Below, piece after piece: positions 21,740-27,597 of a DNA stretch of 27,597 nt (position 1 is its first letter; the number at the start of each line of letters is the position of its first letter). This DNA comes from JAKAWW01 sp049966775 (lineage in GTDB: Archaea; Micrarchaeota; Micrarchaeia; Micrarchaeales; Micrarchaeaceae), in the NCBI GenBank assembly GCA_049966775.1, contig JBMFTZ010000007.1, forward strand, positions 1-27,597. Direction: 5' to 3'. The notes beneath the pieces are model-generated. The model saw only the letters and a program-made list of their open reading frames with translations, had not been told where the DNA came from and made no database searches. A program made the position numbers and the translations under genes.

Positions 21740-22987
21740 ATGGAGCGCTACGAGATAATAAAAAATCTTGAAGCAATGGGCAATGTCAAGCGCAGCGATA
21801 TCGTATACAGGCACATGCGCGATCCTGCGCTGCTCAGATACTACTACCGCATAAAGAACGCACCTTTTACGGAGAAGCTGGAGCTGTCGGGCAGCTCGCC
21901 CACCGACATATTTATAGGCAACTACGGCTACCCGAAGGTATTCATAGGGCCTATGGTGCCCCCTGAATTCGGCGACACGTCGCTGCTTGCCACACCGGAA
22001 AGATGGACGCACATGGGCATAGAAGAGATCGTGGACATGCGCTCAAAGCTCGTGCGCGGCATGTACAAGACTGACGTTCACAGCGTGGAAGCGGGCAGGA
22101 TGGAAGAGCTTGTGAGGGAGCTGGCACTTGCCGAGCGCTCTGCGGAGAGCGAAGTGAAGTTTGCAAAAAAGCCGGTTGCAAAGCTTGTTCTACAGGACGA
22201 GGTGCAGCCGTTCGGGCCGAGCGCTGAAATAAAGAGCTTCGAGCTGTACAACATCAAGGCTGACAGGAAGCTCGAACGCCTCAGCCTTGATTACGATGCC
22301 ACGGCAAAGGATGCCATAATGGAGCTGTACAACGCCGACATGGAGGTGTCAAAGATACAGCGCGGGCTCAGCGCTGGTCTGTTCGGCCTGAAGGGCAACA
22401 GGCGCTTCGTGCCGACCAGGTGGGGCATAACCGCAGTTGATGACACCATATCAAAGGAGAACCTAAAGACGGTCAAGGATTTTGAGCCTGTCGATGCAAT
22501 ATACGCGTTTTACAACAGCGCCCTAGATAACAGGTGGCTCATATTCTTTATACCGGGCAACTGGCAATACGAATCCATAGAGGCGTGGTATCCGCACACG
22601 ATATGGAACAGGGACGGCAGCAACATCTCCATCTACTCTTCGTATGAGCCGTTTACGGGCAGAAAGACGTATGCCGAGATTGGCGGCTGCTATTATGCGG
22701 CGAGACTTGCCGTATCTGAGAAGCTCTCCGCGATGAAAAAGCAGGCGATAGTGCTCATACTCAGAGAGGTTCACGAGGGCTACCTGATGCCGGTCGGGGT
22801 ATGGAATGTGAGGGAGCACGTAAGGCAGACCCTGCAGGCAGAGCCCACGGTGCTCAGCACCTTCAGCGACATGCTCGACATGATAAGAACAAGGCTTGCT
22901 ATAGACCCTAGCACGTGGATGCTGAACAGCAATATATTGAAGCTGCTGCTCATGCAGAAGAGGCTGTCAGAATACATTGCAAGATAG
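21740..22987 (+). CDS. Nre-family DNA repair protein with C-terminal PIP-like motif
   Basis: 415 residues. Archaeal Nre proteins are PCNA-binding factors implicated in DNA repair. The conserved block SSPTDIFIGNYGYPKVFIGPMVPP (start about 52) is diagnostic, as is the C-terminal part with NRRFVPTRWGITAVDDTIS and PVGVWNVREHVR. The last ten residues hold Q406-x-x-L409-x-x-Y412-I413, matching a PCNA-interacting peptide. The Cys-rich N-terminal zinc-finger seen in many Nre proteins is missing; residues 1-50 are helical and Cys-free. GAGGGG precedes the ATG by 2 bases. Convergent with moxR, 3 bp apart. Confidence 0.85.
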   Translation: MERYEIIKNLEAMGNVKRSDIVYRHMRDPALLRYYYRIKNAPFTEKLELSGSSPTDIFIGNYGYPKVFIGPMVPPEFGDTSLLATPERWTHMGIEEIVDMRSKLVRGMYKTDVHSVEAGRMEELVRELALAERSAESEVKFAKKPVAKLVLQDEVQPFGPSAEIKSFELYNIKADRKLERLSLDYDATAKDAIMELYNADMEVSKIQRGLSAGLFGLKGNRRFVPTRWGITAVDDTISKENLKTVKDFEPVDAIYAFYNSALDNRWLIFFIPGNWQYESIEAWYPHTIWNRDGSNISIYSSYEPFTGRKTYAEIGGCYYAARLAVSEKLSAMKKQAIVLILREVHEGYLMPVGVWNVREHVRQTLQAEPTVLSTFSDMLDMIRTRLAIDPSTWMLNSNILKLLLMQKRLSEYIAR

Positions 22988-22990
22988 CAG

Positions 22991-23911
22991 CTACTTTGCC
23001 GGGGTGGGCATCGTCGCTATGATGCCGTCGATGATGCCGTTGACTCCTATGCCGCCTGTCGACCTTACGACGAGCCTGTGGCTCAGCACGGGCCTTGCAA
23101 GGAACTTTATGTCTTCGAAATCCACCTCGCCCTTGCCTTCTATCAGCGCCTTCGCCTTTGCGCACTTCATGAAGCTTATCTCGGCCCTTGGGCTGCCACC
23201 CATCACCACATGTATGTCGTTCCTTGTGGCGTTCACTATTTCGGTAATATACGCTATAGCGGAATCGGATATCTTCACGCTGTTTACGGCTTCCTGCAAG
23301 GAGAGTATGTCGCTTATCGAGATCACCTTCTCTGTTTTGATCCGCTCCTCGCGCTCCTTTATGCGCAGCATCTCCTGCTCCTCTTCCATTGAAGGGTAAT
23401 CAACAGCTATGCGCATCAGGAATCGGTCAGCCAGCACCTTCGGCAGCTGCGAGGTGCCTTCTATGTTTAGCGGGTTCTGGGTAGCAAGAGCTATGAACGG
23501 CTTGTCAAGGGGAATGGTCGAATCGCCCATAGTGACCTGGCGCTCCTCGAGCGCTTCCAGCAGGGCGGTTGTGGTCTTTGGCGGCGCCCTGTTGAGCTCA
23601 TCTATGAGCAGTATGTTGGTAAATATTGGCCCCTTTTTAACCTGAATGTTCTTGCTTTCATCGAGATAAGCGTAGCCTATTATGTCCTTTATGTCAAGAT
23701 CCGGGGTGCCCTGTATCCTACCAAATTTCGCGTCTATAGCGTCAGCAATCGTCTTCGATATGGTGGTCTTTGCTACCCCAGGCACGCCTTCTAGCAAAAC
23801 ATGCCCGTTGGCGACTATGGCTATGAATATGAGCTTTATTACGTCAGTTTTGCCCGCTATGTGCTTCTTGGCTTCAGCAAGCACGTTTTCATATATGGCC
23901 TTTGCGTCCAT
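22991..23911 (-). CDS. MoxR-family AAA+ ATPase
   Basis: 306 residues from the ATG at 23911, preceded by GGTAGTGAG; a TTG five codons earlier is rejected. MoxR ATPases remodel or load partner proteins, often with VWA-domain proteins. Visible: GHVLLEGVPGVAKT (Walker A Lys at about 48), FTNILLIDELNRAPP (Walker B, about 98-112), the ATQNP sensor 1 segment, and DRFLMRI followed by a helical lid with GGSPRAEISFMKCAKAKA. The usual neighbours (DUF58 and VWA genes) are absent. It is convergent with nre, stops 3 bp apart. Confidence 0.92.
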   Translation of the reverse strand: MDAKAIYENVLAEAKKHIAGKTDVIKLIFIAIVANGHVLLEGVPGVAKTTISKTIADAIDAKFGRIQGTPDLDIKDIIGYAYLDESKNIQVKKGPIFTNILLIDELNRAPPKTTTALLEALEERQVTMGDSTIPLDKPFIALATQNPLNIEGTSQLPKVLADRFLMRIAVDYPSMEEEQEMLRIKEREERIKTEKVISISDILSLQEAVNSVKISDSAIAYITEIVNATRNDIHVVMGGSPRAEISFMKCAKAKALIEGKGEVDFEDIKFLARPVLSHRLVVRSTGGIGVNGIIDGIIATMPTPAK

Positions 23912-24028
23912 CTCACTACCATGCAAGCTTTGTATAAAAGCTTTTAATAATTAACATTTATAATTTAAATGGGGGCAAGTATTATAAGGCTATATTACAA
24001 AGTGGAGCTGCTTTGAAGCAGTCGGAAG

Positions 24029-24373
24029 ATGGCTGATATTATGATAGGAAAAGAGGTAACTGGAAAAAGGACTGCAACCATAGACGAGGTGCTTGACATA
24101 CTCGAAGAGAGGAAGAAGAGCGGCGAGCTCACCTACGAGCAGCAGCTGGCGCTCGAACACACGAAGAAGTTCGCCCACCAGAAGCAGGAGCTTGGCAGAG
24201 TTAAGAAAGAGCTGGCTGGGATGAACATGCTCAAGGACGACTGCATAGCAAAGATACTGGAGATCATGCCTAACAATGTAATGCTGCTCAAGCAGATACT
24301 GGCGGGCTGCAGGAACACGCTTGACGATGATACCGTTAACAAGATATTTTCAGTGATAAAGGGCAAGGCATAG
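24029..24373 (+). CDS. rpoF: DNA-directed RNA polymerase subunit F (Rpb4-like)
   Basis: 114 residues. RpoF with RpoE forms the stalk of archaeal RNA polymerase. LTYEQQLALEHTKKFAH (about 34-50) and ILEIMPNNVMLLKQIL (about 77-92) are the family signature. The protein is all-helical as expected. The start at 24029 is preceded by a weak GGAAG; the ATG at 24041 is an alternative. DUF655 follows after 29 bp, the usual archaeal pairing; the rpl21e gene often found before it is not here. Divergent from moxR across 117 bp with AT-rich boxes. Confidence 0.9.
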   Translation: MADIMIGKEVTGKRTATIDEVLDILEERKKSGELTYEQQLALEHTKKFAHQKQELGRVKKELAGMNMLKDDCIAKILEIMPNNVMLLKQILAGCRNTLDDDTVNKIFSVIKGKA

Positions 24374-24402
24374 TGTTATGATGGAGCTTGTGGTGCTGGG
24401 CA

Positions 24403-24978
24403 ATGGAAAATCAAGAGGAACACGAAAAGCGGGAAGAATATGCATACGTGCTGGATTTCATGCTCAGCGGGAAGTCTTTTTCTAGCAGAGCTGAGCCCCT
24501 GGCGCAGGTTATGGGAGATGAGTGGTTCACGCTGCTCGAAGTGACACCAAAGCCCAATGCGACCCTTAGCATAGGGGAGCGCGTCTACATAGGCAAGGAC
24601 GAGCGTGACAAGATACTACTTATAAAGACAAGGATAGCGTACGACGAGCTCACGCAGACAGCGAAGAGCTCGCTGCCCAAGATAATAGACAGCATTGTAA
24701 AGCAGAACGAGAAAAGGTTCGTTGAATTCTTCAACGTTGCGGGCCCGCTGAACATAAGGGAGCATTCCCTCGAGCTGCTACCCGGCGTGGGCAAGAAGCA
24801 CCTCGAAGCGATACTTAAAACAAGGAGCGAGAAGCGCTTCGAAAGCTTCGCCGACATAACCACTAGGATACCACTGCTTCAGGATCCAGCAAAGCTGATA
24901 GCGGAGCGCATCATGCACGAGCTCGAAGGCGAAGAGCGTTTTTACCTATTTGTCAAGCCCTACAAGAAGAGGTATTGA
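24403..24978 (+). CDS. DUF655 protein (OB-like plus helix-hairpin-helix)
   Basis: 191 residues from the ATG at 24403; GGTG at 24392-24395 lies 7 bases upstream. DUF655 proteins are conserved in archaea next to rpoF and thought to bind nucleic acid. Residues 11-80 start EEYAYVLDFM and include FTLLEVTPKPNATLSIGERVYIG, an OB-like strand pattern. LLPGVGKKHLEAIL (125-138) is a helix-hairpin-helix. A basic tail (KPYKKRY) closes the protein. It is probably in one transcript with rpoF. The 87 bp after it, up to the convergent copA stop, hold nothing I can name. Confidence 0.88.
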   Translation: MENQEEHEKREEYAYVLDFMLSGKSFSSRAEPLAQVMGDEWFTLLEVTPKPNATLSIGERVYIGKDERDKILLIKTRIAYDELTQTAKSSLPKIIDSIVKQNEKRFVEFFNVAGPLNIREHSLELLPGVGKKHLEAILKTRSEKRFESFADITTRIPLLQDPAKLIAERIMHELEGEERFYLFVKPYKKRY

Positions 24979-25065
24979 AGCATGTTTGCGGCACGCGAGC
25001 TAGCATATGCGCAGAACTTTGCTATCGCTGCGCTGTCGCGATTGCACAGGGCGAGGCATTTATGC

Positions 25066-27135
25066 CTAATTTGATCTTCTTGCCAAAAGCAACGAGTTAG
25101 ATACAACAGTAACAGAGCTAAAAGCCATGGCTAATGCAGCAAGCATTGGTAGGAAGCTGTAAATGCTTACTGTGAAAAATGGTACCAGTATCCCTGCCGC
25201 TACGGGAATCAGTATGACGTTGTAGCCAAAAGCCCACACCAGGTTCTGCTTTATCTTGCCCATTGTCCTTTTACCCAACTCTAATGCCAAATAGGCATCA
25301 TATATGCTGTTCTTTATTAGGACTATACTGCCTGCTTGCAGTGCAACTTCAGTTCCGGCGCCTATTGCAATACCCACGTCTGCCTGCGTAAGCGCTGGCG
25401 CGTCATTTACGCCGTCTCCGACCATAGCAACAACCTTGCCTTCTTTTTGCAATTGCCGTATTTTTTCCAGCTTATCGGCTGGTTTTGCTTGTGATAACAC
25501 ATTTCTTATACCAAGTTGTTTTGCAATGGAATCGGCTGCTACACTGTTATCTCCGGTTACAAGCCATATATCGTACCCGTCCTTTAAGAACGCGCTAATG
25601 GCCTTTTTGCTGTCCTTTTTCAGCGTATCTGCAAGTGATATGAGTCCAATCGCATTGCCATCCACACTTACTGCGAGAGTGGTCTTTCCCTCTGCTTCTA
25701 ATTCCAGAAGCCGCTTTTCAACATTTTCATTCAGTGCCCTCTTTGACATCTCTCTATTGCCAACAGCAATCTTCCTGCCATTTTTATCGATGGCAGTAAC
25801 ACCGCTTCCGTACACGTAATTGAAGCGCTTTGGAAATTCGAACCTTATTCGCGACCTGTTTGCCGTCTCTACTATTGCCTTTCCTAGCACGTGCTCTGAA
25901 TTTATTTCTGCAATTGCTGCAAATCTGAGCACTTCGTTTTTTGTATGGCCAGCCATTGGTATTATATCTGTGACTTCTGGTCGGCCTTTCGTGAGAGTAC
26001 CGGTCTTGTCAAGCACTATTGTATTGACCTTGCTGGCTTTTTGCAGGCTTTCGCCATTTTTGACAAGTATGCCATCTTTTGCCGCCTTTCCCGATGAAAC
26101 AAGCAATGCTGCAGGGGTGGCTATGCCAAGCGCGCATGGGCAAGCAATAATCAGTACGCTTACAAATATCAGCACAGACGTGTTGACACCAACCCCACCG
26201 ATGAGATACCACAGCACCGAAGAGGCCATCCCAACAAGCACAACCGCTGGCACGAAATATGATGATATCTTATCTGCGAGTTTCTGTATTGGAACCTTGC
26301 TTGAAGCCGCATCTTGAACTATCTTTATTATTTGCGCCAGTGCAGTGTCCTCTCCGACCTTTGTGGCTTTAATTTTCAATGAGCCTGTCACGTTTATTGT
26401 ACCGCCCACCACTTTGCTTCCTTCTTGTTTTGTGACAGGCATGCTTTCCCCCGTAATTGCTGATTCATCAACAGAGCTGTTTCCCTGAATAACTGTTGAG
26501 TCTGTAGGTACCTTTTCCCCCGGCTTTACCAAAAGTATATCGCCTACCCTTATATTTTCTATCGGAACATCCACTATTTTGTTGCCTTTTATCACATGCC
26601 CCATCTTGGGCTGCAAAGCTATAAGGGCAGAAACGGCATTTGATGCCTTGGCTTCTGCAATTCTCTGCATGTATGTACCAGTAAGTATTAATGATATGAT
26701 TATGGTTGACGTATCGAAATAGACGCCCCCCGCAGGGAAAAGATTTGGTAATACTGTTACAGTGGCGCTGTAAACCCATGCGGCAGTTGTCCCTATCGCA
26801 ATAAGCGTGTCCATATTGGCAGACTTATTCTTTATGGCATCAATAGTACCTGCATAGAATCTCCACCCGGCATAGAATTGCACTATGCCTGCAAGAACCA
26901 ACATAACGTAATTGCCATAGTTATATGACATAAGATATGTTAGAATTGCAACTGTTACAGTTAACGGCCATGAAATAGTTAGGGATATCTTCAGGTTTTT
27001 AAGTTCCCTTTCCGGTTTCTCAAATTGCAATTTGCACGAAGCGCTGCAAAAATAATATTTCTTTCCTTCGCGCTCTCCAGTAAGCGTAGAGGTTTTCTCA
27101 TCTACAAACATGCCACATACTGGGTCAGTAGCCAT
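25066..27135 (-). CDS. Copper-type P1B ATPase with N-terminal YHS domain
   Basis: 689 residues. It pumps metal ions, most likely Cu(I), out of the cell. The N-terminus is a YHS metal-binding domain, DPVCGM (C7) and YYFCSASC (C30, C34), in place of the usual HMA domain. Eight helices are expected. Motifs: TGES (228-231), CPC (332-334), phosphorylation DKTGT (376-380), GDGVNDAP (573-580), YN at 638-639 and M670...SS 673-674, the last two typical of Cu(I) pumps. The His-Pro motif of the nucleotide domain is His414-Val415, so Pro is replaced. GGTAAAGG precedes the ATG. Base composition is lower in GC than upstream genes, suggesting acquisition. Confidence 0.94.
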   Translation of the reverse strand: MATDPVCGMFVDEKTSTLTGEREGKKYYFCSASCKLQFEKPERELKNLKISLTISWPLTVTVAILTYLMSYNYGNYVMLVLAGIVQFYAGWRFYAGTIDAIKNKSANMDTLIAIGTTAAWVYSATVTVLPNLFPAGGVYFDTSTIIISLILTGTYMQRIAEAKASNAVSALIALQPKMGHVIKGNKIVDVPIENIRVGDILLVKPGEKVPTDSTVIQGNSSVDESAITGESMPVTKQEGSKVVGGTINVTGSLKIKATKVGEDTALAQIIKIVQDAASSKVPIQKLADKISSYFVPAVVLVGMASSVLWYLIGGVGVNTSVLIFVSVLIIACPCALGIATPAALLVSSGKAAKDGILVKNGESLQKASKVNTIVLDKTGTLTKGRPEVTDIIPMAGHTKNEVLRFAAIAEINSEHVLGKAIVETANRSRIRFEFPKRFNYVYGSGVTAIDKNGRKIAVGNREMSKRALNENVEKRLLELEAEGKTTLAVSVDGNAIGLISLADTLKKDSKKAISAFLKDGYDIWLVTGDNSVAADSIAKQLGIRNVLSQAKPADKLEKIRQLQKEGKVVAMVGDGVNDAPALTQADVGIAIGAGTEVALQAGSIVLIKNSIYDAYLALELGKRTMGKIKQNLVWAFGYNVILIPVAAGILVPFFTVSIYSFLPMLAALAMAFSSVTVVSNSLLLARRSN

Positions 27136-27200
27136 GACCTTTACCTTTTAACCCAAGCGACATTCAGTTTAGATTCTTAAACGCTTATATTAGATGTGCT

Positions 27201-27338
27201 TCATCCAATGTAAGTCTCTGGTTCTTTGTCAAACTTCTGCTTGCAAGACGCAGAGCAGAAGTAAAACGTCTTGCCTTTGTAGTTGCTTTTGAACTTTGAA
27301 TTTTTATCGACTTCCATTTGGCATACCAGATCCTTCAT
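27201..27338 (-). CDS. Small YHS-domain protein, 45 residues
   Basis: A short gene with a single YHS domain: MKDLVCQMEVDKNSKF, then NYKGKTFYFCSASCKQKFD. Cysteines at C6, C28 and C32 match the N-terminal domain of the neighbouring pump (C7, C30, C34) nearly position by position. AGTGAT lies 4 bases before the ATG at 27338. It ends 65 bp before the copA-like start on the same strand, so it is probably cotranscribed. It likely serves as a copper-binding carrier or sensor for the pump; that is inferred from similarity and position. Confidence 0.85.
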   Translation of the reverse strand: MKDLVCQMEVDKNSKFKSNYKGKTFYFCSASCKQKFDKEPETYIG

Positions 27339-27390
27339 CCTATCACTTTTTAGCTATAAGATGCCCCACCAGAAGCAACATGGGTTCCGC

Positions 27391-27402
27391 ATCCATATGG
27401 AT
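27391..27402. promoter_or_regulatory. Perfect 12-bp palindrome upstream of the copper genes
   Basis: ATCCATATGGAT is fully self-complementary. It lies about 15-20 bp from the TATA-rich box at 27405-27424 and 53 bp before the YHS gene start, at about the expected transcription start. It is a candidate operator for a metal-responsive regulator. The binding protein is not in the window. Confidence 0.55.
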
Positions 27403-27404
27403 AA

Positions 27405-27424
27405 AAGTAGATATATTTATATAA
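27405..27424 (-). promoter_or_regulatory. TATA-rich promoter of the YHS-pump transcript
   Basis: TATATAAATATATCTAC on the minus strand, about 70-85 bp before the YHS start. It is the strongest TATA-like sequence in the intergenic region 27339-27510. The leader would be about 50 bases, with the palindrome at its start. Confidence 0.5.
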
Positions 27425-27510
27425 ACTTACATGCTTTTCTGTAAATTCTTTATTCTTTTTGCTTTTTCCTTTCGGTCAGTTTTATGATGCGCTTGAGCTC
27501 CTATTTCTTG

Positions 27511-27537
27511 ATAAAACTTCTTCCCAAGAAGTTTTAT
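27511..27537 (-). repeat. Perfect 12-bp-arm hairpin, related to the tRNA-Thr intron
   Basis: ATAAAACTTCTT, a 3-base loop, then AAGAAGTTTTAT. On the minus strand it is followed by CAAGAA, and in the tRNA-Thr intron (58-89) the same order occurs. Aligned without the first two bases of each, about 27 of 30 positions agree between the copies. It resembles subterminal hairpins at IS200/IS605 ends and TnpB guide-RNA scaffolds. Confidence 0.85.
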
Positions 27538-27597
27538 GGACTCAGCGGACGTCTGTAATTGAGTATGATTTACTAAGGCACATTAAAGCTATTGATG
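27511..27597 (-). mobile_element. Possible right end of an IS200/IS605 (TnpB) element, truncated by window edge
   Basis: On the minus strand, one frame from the window edge reads SIALMCLSKSYSITDVR and stops at about 27541, followed at once by a perfect hairpin and CAAGAA. TnpB genes typically end just before, or overlap, a structured guide-RNA region ending in such a hairpin and a CAAGAA-type tail. The short coding tail alone is weak evidence. The main body would lie to the right of the window, transcribed toward it. The exact left boundary cannot be placed. Confidence 0.35.

Noticed and set aside
24979..25065. Possible small RNA between DUF655 and the copper pump
   Set aside because: No tRNA-like fold, no box motifs and no promoter could be seen; left unannotated.

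Overview
The window is archaeal chromosome. Direct signs are an intron-containing tRNA-Thr with a bulge-helix-bulge splice site, AT-rich TATA-like boxes about 25 bp before starts, GGTG-type ribosome binding sites or leaderless starts, and archaeal information genes (PriS, NMD3, RIO1, SecE, TruD, RpoF, DUF655, Nre, archaeal-type SecD/SecF). The compact layout, 3' overlaps between convergent genes, a class III signal pilin-like protein and mid-range GC suggest a small-genome DPANN-type lineage, perhaps Micrarchaeota. That placement is an inference from gene style, not a search.

Layout. 1-746: tRNA-Thr, then a decayed stretch with the C-terminal end of a cation/proton antiporter. 747-4253: a double-HTH Lrp-like regulator convergent with an EamA transporter that has an extra C-terminal domain, then DNA primase small subunit. 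4254-4687: degenerate MFS-like remnant. 4688-7671: a GTP cyclohydrolase II homologue, a DsrE-like protein, and a four-CBS protein with a C-terminal ribosome-hibernation-like domain overlapping a pilin-like gene. 7681-11471: NMD3, SecD, SecF and a small two-TM protein, all minus strand. 11611-15099: RIO1 kinase, ThiI, SecE, a half-length RqcH/NEMF homologue and an unknown protein. 15100-19744: heat-shock cluster, Hsp20 divergent from HTH regulator-GrpE-DnaK-DnaJ. 19737-24978: TruD, a wrecked thymidine kinase gene, Nre, a MoxR-type AAA+ ATPase, RpoF and DUF655. 25066-27338: copper-type P-ATPase with an N-terminal YHS domain plus a 45-residue stand-alone YHS protein. 27339 to the end: a promoter with a palindrome, then what looks like the right end of an IS200/IS605-type (TnpB) element entering from the right.

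Functional themes. Much of the window is protein biogenesis and quality control: membrane insertion and export (SecE, SecD, SecF), ribosome maturation (NMD3, RIO1), predicted ribosome hibernation (CBS-HPF-like), RNA modification (TruD, ThiI), the Hsp70 system with Hsp20, and an NFACT-R protein related to ribosome-associated quality control. The copper module is lower in GC than its neighbours and sits beside the possible mobile element, so it may be acquired.

Most notable. The tRNA-Thr intron and the possible TnpB-element end about 27.4 kb away share a near-identical hairpin plus flank (about 27 of 30 positions). The RqcH homologue lacks its N-terminal NFACT-N half and sits directly behind secE. 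A perfect inverted repeat lies between hsp20 and the heat-shock operon. The thymidine kinase gene is dead and is flanked by two near-copies of the same promoter. Three previously functional genes (antiporter, MFS transporter, thymidine kinase) are decaying in one 27-kb stretch.
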